64,000 bases of DNA from Sphingomonas abietis (GTDB lineage: Bacteria > Pseudomonadota > Alphaproteobacteria > Sphingomonadales > Sphingomonadaceae). A program made the translations under genes and the position numbers. Every line of letters begins with the position of its first letter. Positions within the stretch are counted from its first letter, which is position 1. The notes under the pieces were generated by a model that was not told the DNA's origin, did not search any database, and saw nothing but the letters and a program-made list of their open reading frames with translations. Positions 9,885 to 20,131 of the stretch are shown here, piece by piece. Location of the stretch: NCBI RefSeq assembly GCF_027625475.1, contig NZ_CP115174.1, positions 124,001 through 188,000 of the forward strand. Direction: 5' to 3'.

Positions 9885-10028
9885 GTGCAGAAGATTCACG
9901 AACAGAGGGTGGGGGCAGCGCTGAAGCGGGCCTTCGCGCAGCCGATCGGCCAGCAACTGCCCCACGAGTTCATCGCCCTGCTCGCAGCGCTCGATCGCAG
10001 CAAGAGCGAGCCGGTTTCCGGCGGCTGA
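9885..10028 (+). CDS. Short NepR-like protein (possible anti-sigma factor)
   Basis: A 47-residue product from a GTG start at 9885, preceded by CGGAG. Its core, VGAALKRAFAQPIGQQLP followed by HEFIALLAALD, follows the NepR pattern (I-G-x-x-L-R-x-x-Y...P-x-x-F-x-x-L-L-x-x-L-D). NepR binds the general stress sigma factor EcfG in alphaproteobacteria and is released by PhyR. Here it is not next to ecfG or phyR genes. It could be a second NepR paralogue; the identification rests only on motif spacing in a very short protein. Confidence 0.45.
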   Translation: MQKIHEQRVGAALKRAFAQPIGQQLPHEFIALLAALDRSKSEPVSGG

Positions 10029-10068
10029 TCGCGGCCCGCGCCGGGCGGCGCGGCATCGAATCGACCCC

Positions 10069-10102
10069 GTCGAATCGAAAATAACGGTCGAACCGAAAAT
10101 AA
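10069..10102. repeat. Two 16-bp direct repeats upstream of a short gene
   Basis: GTCGAATCGAAAATAA at 10069-10084 recurs with one mismatch at 10087-10102, an 18-bp period. The pair lies 78 bases before the TTG start at 10180 and could be a tandem binding site for an activator or response regulator. Confidence 0.5.
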
Positions 10103-10179
10103 TGCGATCCGGTGCGCGCCGTTATGGTCAGCGAAAGCATTGCCGGATTATGCCGTAGCAATCTGGTGGGAGTGCATCC

Positions 10180-10329
10180 TTGTATTTCGATCGCAACCTG
10201 GAACTCGGCCTGTTGACCGACGAGCAGCTTCAGAAAGCGCTCGACGAGGCGCTGGCGGACGAGGATTCCAAGCAGGTCTGGCGGCTTGTCGACGAGATCG
10301 AGCGCCGGAACGGCGCGGTCGAGGTCTGA
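10180..10329 (+). CDS. Short acidic protein, function unknown
   Basis: A 49-residue product starting with TTG at 10180, with GGGAG seven bases upstream. The sequence is helical and acidic (LGLLTDEQLQKALDEALADED then KQVWRLVDEIERRNG), suggesting a two-helix hairpin. It follows the NepR-like gene by 150 bases and is preceded by a tandem repeat that may control it. No family recognised. The reading frame is supported only by the ribosome site and its neat helical composition. Confidence 0.4.
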   Translation: MYFDRNLELGLLTDEQLQKALDEALADEDSKQVWRLVDEIERRNGAVEV

Positions 10330-10369
10330 CGGCCGCCGCCTGATTCGCCTGATTCGGGCGCCTGCGCCG

Positions 10370-11575
10370 CTATTTCAGCTCGGCGCCCTTCCGTTCCGGC
10401 CCGATGAACGTCCACACCACCAGCACCACCGCGGTCACCCCGCAGACCAAAGCCATGGCGTGCGAATAGCTCGATTGCCTGGCGAGGCTCGCCTGCCAGG
10501 TCGCGTTGATCGACGCGATGAAATTGCCGGCCTGGTAGGCGAAGCCGGGGAACATGCCGCGCGCGCCATCCGGCGCCAGTTCGTTGATATGGGCGGGCAC
10601 CACGCCCCAGGCGCCCTGCACCGCGACCTGGATCAGGAAGGCGCCGAGCGCGAGCATCGCGGCGGTGTGGCTGAACGCCCATAGCGGGATGACGGGCAGC
10701 GCCAGCAGCGCCGCGCCGATGATCGCCCAGCGCCGGCTGAACCGATCGGACAGCGCCCCGAACAGCAGCCCGCCGGTGATCGCGCCGACATTCATGATCG
10801 CGGTGATCAGCCCGATCTGGTGGGTATCGAAATGGTGATCCGACTTCAGGAAGGTCGGATAGACGTCCTGCGTGCCGTGGCTGAAGAAGTTGAAGGCGGT
10901 CATCAGCACGACGACGTAGAGCGTCGTCTTCCAATGCCTGAGCAGCACCGCGATCGGATTGGCCCGCGGCTCGCCGCGCGCAGCCTCGAAGCTCGGGCTC
11001 TCCTTCACCCACAGCCGGATGATCACGACGAGCAGCGCGGGCACGATCCCGATCATGAACATGCCGCGCCAGCCGATCGCGTCGAACAGGAAATAATAGG
11101 CGATCGCGGCGAGCAGATAGCCGCAGGCATAGCCCTCCTGGAGCAGCCCCGAGATGATGCCGCGCGTCTTGGCCGGGATCGATTCCATCACCAGCGAGGC
11201 GCCGATCCCCCATTCGCCGCCCATCGCAAAGCCGAACAGGGTGCGGATGATCAGCAGCATCACCAGGCTCGGCGCGAAGGCGGAGGCGAATTCGAACACC
11301 GAGAAGAGCAGGATGTCGATCATCAGGATCGGGCGACGGCCGAACCTGTCGGCCAGCCAGCCGAACAGCAGCGCGCCGAACGGCCGCGCCGCCAGCGTCA
11401 GCGTCACGCCGAAGAACACCGCTTCGTGGTCGGAATGGAATTCGGTGGCGATCGCGTCGACCATGAACAGCATCAGGAAGAAATCGAAGGCATCCAGCGT
11501 CCAGCCGAGGAAACTGGCGATCACCGCGCTCCATTGGCTGCGATCGAGTGTCCTCAGTTCCGCGAGCATATCCAT
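10370..11575 (-). CDS. MFS transporter, carboxylate:H+ symporter type
   Basis: A 401-residue, 12-TM permease. The loop 2-3 motif [14 protein letters not shown] near residue 72 and the repeated form in [14 protein letters not shown] after TM7 are MFS signatures. [12 protein letters not shown] near residue 22 is the family signature of sialate/lactate/aromatic-acid proton symporters, and [16 protein letters not shown] is also typical of that group. The likely substrate is therefore a small organic acid, but it cannot be fixed from sequence. It lies between dnaN and recF on the opposite strand, so it is unlikely to share their regulation. Confidence 0.88.
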   Translation of the reverse strand: MDMLAELRTLDRSQWSAVIASFLGWTLDAFDFFLMLFMVDAIATEFHSDHEAVFFGVTLTLAARPFGALLFGWLADRFGRRPILMIDILLFSVFEFASAFAPSLVMLLIIRTLFGFAMGGEWGIGASLVMESIPAKTRGIISGLLQEGYACGYLLAAIAYYFLFDAIGWRGMFMIGIVPALLVVIIRLWVKESPSFEAARGEPRANPIAVLLRHWKTTLYVVVLMTAFNFFSHGTQDVYPTFLKSDHHFDTHQIGLITAIMNVGAITGGLLFGALSDRFSRRWAIIGAALLALPVIPLWAFSHTAAMLALGAFLIQVAVQGAWGVVPAHINELAPDGARGMFPGFAYQAGNFIASINATWQASLARQSSYSHAMALVCGVTAVVLVVWTFIGPERKGAELK

Positions 11576-11631
11576 CTCCCTGTGTACGGCCGCCTTTTCG
11601 TGACGGGTCGTCTAGCATAGACGGGCGGTGC

Positions 11632-12696
11632 ATGTCCGTCTCGCGTCTGATCCTCACCGATTTTCGCTCTTATGGTTCCGCCCTGATCGAGGCGGGGCCG
11701 GGCTTCGTGGTGCTCACCGGCGAGAATGGTGCGGGCAAGACCAACATCCTGGAGGCGCTTTCGCTGCTGTCGCCGGGGCGGGGCCTGCGGGGCGCGGCGC
11801 TGTCCGAGATGGCGCGCGGCGACGGCCCCGGCGGCTTCGCGGTCGCGGCGCGGCTGGGCGCGGATGTCGAGATCGGCACCGGCACCACGGCGGCCGCGCC
11901 CGAGCGCCGGCAGGTCCGCGTCAACGGCGCCGGGGCGACCGCCAACTCGCTGTCCGAATGGCTGTCGGTGCTGTGGCTGACGCCGGCGATGGACCGGCTG
12001 TTCAGCGAGAGCGCGGGCGGGCGGCGGCGCTTCCTCGATCGCCTCGTGCTGGCGCTCGAGCCGGGCCATGCCCATCACGCCGCGCGCTACGAGGCGGCGA
12101 TGCGCGCGCGCAACAAGCTGCTCGCCGAGCCCGAGGGATCGGACCCGAGCTGGCTGGCGGCGCTGGAGGCGGGCATGGCCGAGCATGGCGGCACGCTGGC
12201 GGCGGCGCGCGGGCGGACGGTGGCGGCGCTGGCGGCCAGGCTGCGCGATCAGCCGGAGGGGCCGTTCGCGCGCGCCGGCCTCGCGCTGGAGGGCTGGAGC
12301 GGCGGCGATCTCGCCGCCGAGCTGCGCGCCTCGCGCGGGCGGGACGCGGCGGCGGGGCGGACCTTGGTCGGGCCCCATCGCAGCGATCTGGTCGTCACCC
12401 ATCTCGGCAAGGACCAGCCGGCCGGGCGCTGCTCGACCGGCGAGCAGAAGGCATTGCTGCTCGGCATCGTACTCGCCCATGCCGATCTGGTGGCGGAACG
12501 CACCGGGCTGCCGCCGCTGCTGCTGCTCGACGAGGTGGCGGCGCATCTCGATCCGCTGCGTCGTGCCGCGCTGTTCGAGCGCCTCGCTTTGGCCGGCGGG
12601 CAGGTGTGGATGACCGGCACCGAACCGGCGCTGTTCGAGGGGATCGGGGACGGCACCCATCTGCGCGTCGCCGACGGGGGCATCCTGCGCGCCTGA
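11632..12696 (+). CDS. recF: DNA replication and repair protein RecF
   Basis: ABC-type ATPase that helps load RecA at ssDNA gaps with RecO and RecR. Walker A GENGAGKT is at residues 30-37, the ABC signature appears as [11 protein letters not shown], and Walker B as [12 protein letters not shown], followed by the D-loop. At 354 residues it has the usual length. Start 11632 gives the normal N-terminus [14 protein letters not shown] with the RecF-type ..L..FR.Y motif. The gene is very GC-rich, with a coding pattern like its chromosomal neighbours. Confidence 0.95.
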   Translation: MSVSRLILTDFRSYGSALIEAGPGFVVLTGENGAGKTNILEALSLLSPGRGLRGAALSEMARGDGPGGFAVAARLGADVEIGTGTTAAAPERRQVRVNGAGATANSLSEWLSVLWLTPAMDRLFSESAGGRRRFLDRLVLALEPGHAHHAARYEAAMRARNKLLAEPEGSDPSWLAALEAGMAEHGGTLAAARGRTVAALAARLRDQPEGPFARAGLALEGWSGGDLAAELRASRGRDAAAGRTLVGPHRSDLVVTHLGKDQPAGRCSTGEQKALLLGIVLAHADLVAERTGLPPLLLLDEVAAHLDPLRRAALFERLALAGGQVWMTGTEPALFEGIGDGTHLRVADGGILRA

Positions 12697-12777
12697 ACAT
12701 CGCCTGTCGGCCATGCTCACCAGCCGTTCAAGCCGCTCCCCCCACACCCGCCGCGAGTGGGAAGAGGAGGAATGCCG

Positions 12778-13572
12778 ATGTTCAACACCCGTTTTGTGGC
12801 CGCCGCCGGCCTGGCCGCGATGCTCGCCTTTCCCGCCATGGCGCAGGGCCATTGGGTGCCCGGCCACTGGGACTGGAGCGGCGGCCGCGCGGACGATCGC
12901 CGCGCTTATGATCTCGACGGCCCCGGCCTGCGCATCCTCTATCCCGAGCTGAGCCGCACGCCGCGCGGCCGCGCCTTCGTGGCGCGCAATTTCGACTGGA
13001 ACCATGACGGTTTCATCACCCCGCGCGAGGCGCGTGCCGCCAACCGCGCCTTCGCCGAATCGGCCGGCCCCGATCATGGCCGCTTCGATTGGGCGGTGGT
13101 CGATGCCGGGCCGCCGGTTGCGGTGCCCGTGCCCGTCCGCGAGGGGCCGCCGATGCGCGAGCGGGAGGCGATGCGCGCCTATCATTTCCGCGATACCCCG
13201 GAAGGCGCGCGGATGACCTTGCAGGAGGATGTGCTGTTCCGCACCGACAGCGCGGAACTGCGCCCCGGCGCGATCGACAAGCTGCGCGCGCTCGCCGATT
13301 ATCTGCACGACAATGCGGGCGTCCGCGTCGCGATCGACGGCTTCACCGATTCGCGCGGCAGCGAGGCCCACAACCAGGATCTGTCCGAGCGGCGCGCGGA
13401 GAGCGTCCGCGCGGCGTTCGACCGGATGGGCGTGACCGAGGCCCGCTTCCGGGTGCGCGGGCATGGCGAGCATGATCCGGTGGCGACCAATGCGACCGCA
13501 GCCGGTATGCGCCTCAACCGCCGCGTCGAGGTGACTTTGCTCGGCCAGCGGGCGAGCGCGTTCGGCGGATAA
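12778..13572 (+). CDS. OmpA-family envelope protein with an EF-hand loop
   Basis: A 264-residue secreted protein. A signal peptide (residues 1-22, ending PAMAQG) is followed by a spacer with a full EF-hand loop DWNHDGFITPRE near residue 77, then an OmpA-type peptidoglycan-binding domain from about residue 145. The domain carries the motif FRTDSAELRPGAIDKL and the diaminopimelate-contact pattern FTDSRGSEAHNQDLSERRAESV followed by NRRVEV. ATG at 12778 is chosen because AGGAGG sits seven bases before it, while the ATG at 12772 is too close. It likely links outer membrane and cell wall, possibly Ca2+-dependent. Confidence 0.85.
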   Translation: MFNTRFVAAAGLAAMLAFPAMAQGHWVPGHWDWSGGRADDRRAYDLDGPGLRILYPELSRTPRGRAFVARNFDWNHDGFITPREARAANRAFAESAGPDHGRFDWAVVDAGPPVAVPVPVREGPPMREREAMRAYHFRDTPEGARMTLQEDVLFRTDSAELRPGAIDKLRALADYLHDNAGVRVAIDGFTDSRGSEAHNQDLSERRAESVRAAFDRMGVTEARFRVRGHGEHDPVATNATAAGMRLNRRVEVTLLGQRASAFGG

Positions 13573-13659
13573 GTCGTTTCGCAGGGGCCATGCGCGCCGG
13601 CTGGCGCGGCGGGCGGGCGGGCGTTATCGTCCGCCCGCCCTCTCGCCGCAGGATCGCCG

Positions 13660-13920
13660 ATGCCCCGCCGCCGCTCTCCCGCCAGCCGCTCTTCTGAACG
13701 TCGCCGTGCGATCCGTCGCGACATCCTCGCTTCGCTGGCGCTGGTGGGGGCGATCTTCGTGTCGATCCTCGCGCTGCCGGTGGGGGAATGGCACGCGCAC
13801 GCCTGCTCGGTGGCCAGCCGGGCGATCGGGCATGACATCCCCTGCGGGCTCTCCTCCCTCGACATCACGCTCGACACCGACCGCCGCCCGTTCGTATTCG
13901 TCTCGCTGCGGCCGCTTTGA
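13660..13920 (+). CDS. Small single-pass membrane or secreted protein, unknown function
   Basis: An 86-residue protein: a very basic N-terminus (PRRRSPASRSSERRRAIRR), one hydrophobic helix (LASLALVGAIFVSILALPVG, residues 24-43) and a periplasmic tail with two Cys (HACSVAS, DIPCGLSS) that could form a disulfide. This gives a type II or uncleaved-signal topology. The region is GC-rich and open on several frames, so the call depends on the topology and on an AGG-containing ribosome site before the ATG. Confidence 0.45.
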   Translation: MPRRRSPASRSSERRRAIRRDILASLALVGAIFVSILALPVGEWHAHACSVASRAIGHDIPCGLSSLDITLDTDRRPFVFVSLRPL

Positions 13921-16467
<2,547 letters not shown>

Positions 16468-16618
16468 TCGGGCCGTGTCGATTATCGCAATATCTGGATC
16501 AAATTGCGCGATTGCTGAATCTGTTAGCCCATAAGTTGGATTTTGGAGCGGTATGAATAACCGCAGGGTGTAGATAAAAAACGCTGATGATGCGATTTTG
16601 AACGCACTTGCTGAATCA

Positions 16619-16655
16619 TTAGGCGCTCGGTTTTGCCTCCGGGCGCCTAATTTTT
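16619..16655 (+). terminator. Rho-independent terminator downstream of gyrB
   Basis: TTAGGCGCTCGG pairs with CCGGGCGCCTAA (one mismatch) and is followed by TTTTT at 16651-16655. It lies about 150 bases after the gyrB stop, and no other plus-strand gene lies between. It marks the last recognisable chromosomal signal before the accessory genes. Confidence 0.75.
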
Positions 16656-16759
16656 GGGAGCTTCCCGATCAAGCAGTGCGCCCTTTTTCGCAGTCGGTCG
16701 CAGAGGCTTGCTCGCGGTCAGTCCACGGCAGCCGTCTTCCGAACCTAGGGGGGGGGGGA

Positions 16760-17362
16760 ATGGATTGGTTGCAACGTGTTCTTCCGACGGTTCAGGGGCG
16801 ATTGACCACTGCGGCTGCGTTAATCGCGGCAATCGTAATCGGCCTCTGGCCAGACCATTCGCGCCCGCTTGATCCTGCCAAAGCTTCCGTAATTGTTCTG
16901 ACGGGACTGGCGTGGCTTTTTGCCGAGATCAATGGCGCGAGTAAACCAACCGACCATGACGTGGCGCTTTTCAAGCGGTATCGCGAAACTCTGCGAGAAG
17001 AAGACCGAAGCTTTCTCCGCGAACACAATTTCTGGAATTCATTTCAGTATCATCGTTCAGAGGGATTGCGCGAACTCGCATATTGGGATGGAGCGGCGCA
17101 TGAATTTATGGACCGAAGAGTTCAAGGTCGCTGGAAAGAGGTAATTCAGGGAATTGATGCCTTTGTTATGCTCATGGCGAAATATACGGCGCCCGTGAAT
17201 GCAGCGGCTGGCCTACTGTCTGTTCACCCTAAACAAGGTGACCCTGAGAATCCTGAGGAATGGATCTTAAAAGAAATAAATGAATTGAACGAGGCCTCGA
17301 GGGCGTTGCATCAGATTACGGAAGATTTTGAGAGATTCGCTCGCGAGCGGTTGCTTCGATGA
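16760..17362 (+). CDS. Two-TM membrane protein with cytoplasmic helical domain, unknown function
   Basis: A 200-residue protein. Two hydrophobic segments (about residues 14-29 and 39-56) are followed by a 140-residue soluble, helical and charged region with no family I recognise. The ATG at 16760 follows an 11-base run of G. The gene converges on the ubiquitin-like operon, ending 84 bases from its last gene. Its lower GC than gyrB marks it as acquired. Short N-terminal TM hairpins with cytoplasmic domains are common among membrane effectors in defence loci, so an effector role is possible but purely inferred. Confidence 0.7.
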   Translation: MDWLQRVLPTVQGRLTTAAALIAAIVIGLWPDHSRPLDPAKASVIVLTGLAWLFAEINGASKPTDHDVALFKRYRETLREEDRSFLREHNFWNSFQYHRSEGLRELAYWDGAAHEFMDRRVQGRWKEVIQGIDAFVMLMAKYTAPVNAAAGLLSVHPKQGDPENPEEWILKEINELNEASRALHQITEDFERFARERLLR

Positions 17363-17446
17363 TAGCTAACGATTTCGATCGATGTGGGCTTATTATTACC
17401 GCTGATTGAAGTTCACAACCGAAGACGGATGGTGGATCATCGTCTG

Positions 17447-17803
17447 TCACTCGCACCAATTTATCTGACCATCCGTCAATACGAAATGGCTACGACAGCC
17501 AGTGGTGCGCCATACCGATGGATGAACGGTAGCATTTCCCTTCAGGGCACCAATGCTCCAGCGCGGGTGCCGATCACCGAAGAAGCGCAGGTGCAAAGTC
17601 TCCCCGCAGCCACATGGGCAAACCATAAATCCGAAGCCGGCTTTTCCGGAGCGAACGGTGACATACAGTCGGTTCTTCCTGATCATGGTTGGCCGTTCGT
17701 CAACGGCTGTGACTTTGACACGAGATCGAAGACGGCGAGCAAGACTTTTGCGCGCGCTTCGCCATAGCCCCGTACTCGTTGCGGTCAGCCACTCGAACAT
17801 CAT
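17447..17803 (-). CDS. DUF6527-family Cys-rich protein of ubiquitin-like operon
   Basis: A 118-residue protein with the pattern CPCGCGE (Cys62, 64, 66), then TVHPSVWRTTGCRSHF (Cys103, His106) and a C-terminal INWCE (Cys117). These are the conserved residues I recall for DUF6527, a predicted metal-binding protein found with bacterial E1/E2/multiubiquitin genes. Five Cys and one His could hold one zinc or two close sites. Its start overlaps the end of the JAMM-E1 gene by 4 bases (ATGA), showing translational coupling and a shared transcript. The biochemical role is unknown. Confidence 0.8.
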   Translation of the reverse strand: MMFEWLTATSTGLWRSARKSLARRLRSRVKVTAVDERPTMIRKNRLYVTVRSGKAGFGFMVCPCGCGETLHLRFFGDRHPRWSIGALKGNATVHPSVWRTTGCRSHFVLTDGQINWCE

Positions 17804-19185
17804 GCTGCCTCACTGATGCGAGGCGACATAAGCAAGGGGATACAGTCGCCTCGGCCCACTAAAGGCGCCAGAAGATCATCCGGTTCTCCTGCCTCTCGCG
17901 GCGCAGTTCGCCCGTGGCTGAACAAAATTTTCTGGATCGCGAAATCCCCGTTTGACCGGGTTCGGAAGGGGTGCAGTCGCGCTAGGAGCTCATTGACAGC
18001 GAAAGCCGCTGCCGCCGTGTTGATGCTGATGACGGCCGGGCGTTCGACGTTCACTCCCTTGATATAGCCCCGCCTGACCTGATCTTCATAGAAAACGGGA
18101 TCGGTACGATAGAGATACTCGGCGTGGAGATCGGCATCAGTATAGACCCCTCGTGATCGGAGGCTTGATCCACCGGGGACGAGATAGTGGATTCCAGCCG
18201 AGATGCTGGCCATTCCGCCCTCGCCATCAGCGTCAAGCCGGACGCCAATGTCTATGTAGGGCAGTGAGTAAAATGTGGCGATGCGATTTAGAATATCGCG
18301 TCCCTCGACCGAATCCATGCAGCCGAACACAGCGTCGCACGTACTAACGAGGCGGACGGAGCCGGGATCATCGATGCGGTTGGGCACGATCTCGACGATG
18401 GTGCCTAGCCCCAAGCTCTCGATATGGGCCTTCATCATGCGGGCCTTGTTGACCTTCTCTTCCGCGTGAATGCGTTTGGCGCCCCATATCCGATTGAGGT
18501 TTTTGTCTTCGACAACGTCGAATTCGACCAGCACGATGCGACCGACGCCGAGACGCGCGAGCATCTCAACAGTGGGGCTGCCGGTCCCAGAAACCCCGAC
18601 GACGGCCACAGAGAGACTGGATAGTATCCGGGTAGTGCGCTCCCCAAAGGCCTGTCGGTGACGGACATCGAAGTCTCGTGTGCGAACGTCGTCCTCCGCG
18701 CCAGCGCCTCCCCAGAACGCTAAGTCGTCACCGACTATGCTGATGCGATCTACCGGGCCGGAGACACTACCGGCCGTCAAACGACGAGCGAAGATTTCGC
18801 CGTTCGGAAGCAAGACGGCGCTGAGATGCTCGCCTGGAACCTTCAGGCCAACAGCAGCGTAGAGTTCTGCATCGGATGTATCGTCGCGCGTAGAGAAGAA
18901 TCGCGCTCCCCCGCCGTGCGAATGAAACTTGATGACGGCTAGTCGGTCGTGGGCGGCCTGAGCGAGAAGGTTGCGCAAGCTTCGAGTTGGCCACGTGATC
19001 GAATCGATCTGGCGATTGCACAGGGAATGAGGAATTTCGACGAGGTGGTGCAGCACGAAGAGGTGGCGGTCAGAGGTTCCGCCTCGGCCGCAGAGACCAA
19101 CGGCGACAGCCTCGAGGCCAGTGCCGTCGTGTAGATGCGCCATCAACTGACTGTGCTGGCGCCCGGTAATGCGAAGAGTGTCCAT
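17800..19185 (-). CDS. Fused JAMM deubiquitinase and ThiF/E1-like activating enzyme
   Basis: A 461-residue two-domain protein. Residues 1-150 form a JAB1/MPN domain with a full JAMM metalloprotease motif: Glu25, then HSH (88-90), seven residues, and S98-x-x-D101. Residues 175-461 are an E1/ThiF adenylation domain: GVSGTGS at 197-203, EFDVVEDKNLNR at 221-232 (Arg finger region) and CMDS at 289-292. JAMM domains cut ubiquitin-type isopeptide bonds; E1 domains adenylate the modifier's C-terminal Gly. The fusion thus joins removal and activation in one chain. Cys283 and Cys289 are candidates for a thioester, but no canonical catalytic Cys can be assigned. Confidence 0.9.
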   Translation of the reverse strand: MDTLRITGRQHSQLMAHLHDGTGLEAVAVGLCGRGGTSDRHLFVLHHLVEIPHSLCNRQIDSITWPTRSLRNLLAQAAHDRLAVIKFHSHGGGARFFSTRDDTSDAELYAAVGLKVPGEHLSAVLLPNGEIFARRLTAGSVSGPVDRISIVGDDLAFWGGAGAEDDVRTRDFDVRHRQAFGERTTRILSSLSVAVVGVSGTGSPTVEMLARLGVGRIVLVEFDVVEDKNLNRIWGAKRIHAEEKVNKARMMKAHIESLGLGTIVEIVPNRIDDPGSVRLVSTCDAVFGCMDSVEGRDILNRIATFYSLPYIDIGVRLDADGEGGMASISAGIHYLVPGGSSLRSRGVYTDADLHAEYLYRTDPVFYEDQVRRGYIKGVNVERPAVISINTAAAAFAVNELLARLHPFRTRSNGDFAIQKILFSHGRTAPREAGEPDDLLAPLVGRGDCIPLLMSPRISEAA

Positions 19186-19197
19186 TTGGGGCTCCTT

Positions 19198-19581
19198 TCA
19201 GCGCTTGCGAAATTCATGCTTCAGCCAGCCGCGAACCTTGCGGATGTGCGTGGCCAATGAGTCTTTGCCGGCGGTCCAGGCGTAATGGCGGGACCACTGT
19301 TGATAGGTCGCGCCGTCTAAGGGAAACGGCGTCAAGTTATTGATTTGCCGTCCGTCCAACCTCGATAGGGGCGGAAAAAAATAGGCCATGTCGATCATGC
19401 CCGACGGGTAGGTATCGAGCCTGATCGCCACGCGGGCGACGGATATGTTGTATCCCGCTGGGATCGGGAAATCGTGAAGAATGAGCCAAAGGCTCGGACC
19501 CTGCTTGATCGTTTCCCAACGATATCCGAGCGCCTCAAGCGTTCGGATATCGTCAGGACCGAGATCGAATTCCCGGCGCAC
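19198..19581 (-). CDS. E2/UBC-fold family protein lacking cysteine
   Basis: A 127-residue protein that follows the pattern of E2-like proteins coded next to bacterial multiubiquitin genes: LHDFPIPAGYN, a strand-rich core, LDTYPSGMIDMAYFFPPL and YQQWSRHYAWTAGKDSL. E2 enzymes carry the modifier as a Cys thioester, but this sequence contains no Cys at all. It could act as a scaffold, a UEV-like binding partner, or transfer directly from E1 without a thioester. The start is 6 bases after the modifier stop and its own stop is 12 bases before the JAMM-E1 gene, as in a tight operon. Confidence 0.75.
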   Translation of the reverse strand: MRREFDLGPDDIRTLEALGYRWETIKQGPSLWLILHDFPIPAGYNISVARVAIRLDTYPSGMIDMAYFFPPLSRLDGRQINNLTPFPLDGATYQQWSRHYAWTAGKDSLATHIRKVRGWLKHEFRKR

Positions 19582-19587
19582 TTGCGA

Positions 19588-19977
19588 TCAGCCTTCAGTC
19601 TCGTCGAGCGGAAAGGTCTCAAAGACCTCGATGCCCGGCTCTCCAAGATCGACCTTCTCATCCAGGTCGAGCGAGACATACTCACCGCCGTGCATGCGTT
19701 TCTCGAGTTCGAACTTGTCCGGCGGAACCTTGCCGGCGATCTCAAGAAGTTTGCGGGCAGTCGGGAGCCGCTCCTCAATCACGAAATAGACGTGGTCGAT
19801 CTTGATACGGAAGCGGTGGGCATGGGGCGGAGGAGGACGGTTGTCCCGACCGCATTTCTCGATATCGACCTCGATTATTTCGCGGCCATTCTCATGTCGG
19901 ATGTCGACACCAACTTCGACGCCCGCGCGGTCATGGACGATGACAACTTCGTCCTTGCGGTTCTCAAGATTGGACAT
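19588..19977 (-). CDS. Multiubiquitin-domain protein (ubiquitin-like modifier)
   Basis: A 129-residue protein. Residues 1-50 are charged and include the linker RPPPPHAH. Residues 54-124 fit one multiubiquitin-type beta-grasp domain: HRFRIKIDHVYFVIEE, LPTARKLLEIAGKVPP, YVSLDLDEKVDLGEPGIEVFETFP. The chain ends DETEG with Gly as last residue, so it needs no maturation before adenylation. Known multiubiquitin proteins often have several tandem units; this has only one. It is the first gene of the operon, as is usual for a modifier needed in excess. Confidence 0.82.
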   Translation of the reverse strand: MSNLENRKDEVVIVHDRAGVEVGVDIRHENGREIIEVDIEKCGRDNRPPPPHAHRFRIKIDHVYFVIEERLPTARKLLEIAGKVPPDKFELEKRMHGGEYVSLDLDEKVDLGEPGIEVFETFPLDETEG

Positions 19978-20021
19978 TTTTAAGCACCTATCGATTCGCC
20001 GGCAACATCGCTCGACGTCAT

Positions 20022-20118
20022 GCTAAGTGGATTTAGCAATGCTAAATGTCAAGTGCGCTAAGACTCGCTTGATAAATTTAGCAAGAGGGCTATCTTGTCC
20101 CCTCGACAGGGGCGCTAA
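20022..20118. promoter_or_regulatory. Divergent promoter region with six GCTAA/TTAGC half-sites
   Basis: GCTAA occurs at 20022, 20041, 20057 and 20114, and its complement TTAGC at 20033 and 20078. The sites at 20031-20047 form a 17-bp palindrome (ATTTAGC, three bases, GCTAAAT). A plausible promoter for the rightward operon is TTGATA at 20069 and TATCTT at 20091 (16-bp spacing), with TTAGC at 20078 between them. This is the arrangement expected for autoregulation by the XRE protein encoded at 20132, controlling both directions. Confidence 0.65.
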
Positions 20119-20131
20119 AATCGGGTGATCT

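Noticed and set aside
16598..16759. N-terminal extension of the two-TM protein through the G11 run from a TTG at 16598
   Set aside because: The extension crosses the gyrB-side terminator hairpin and is not protein-like; ATG 16760 gives a normal membrane-protein N-terminus. Slippage is kept only as a hypothesis.
17384..17767. Plus-strand open frame opposite the DUF6527 gene
   Set aside because: The minus-strand frame has the conserved Cys pattern and operon overlap; the plus frame has neither.
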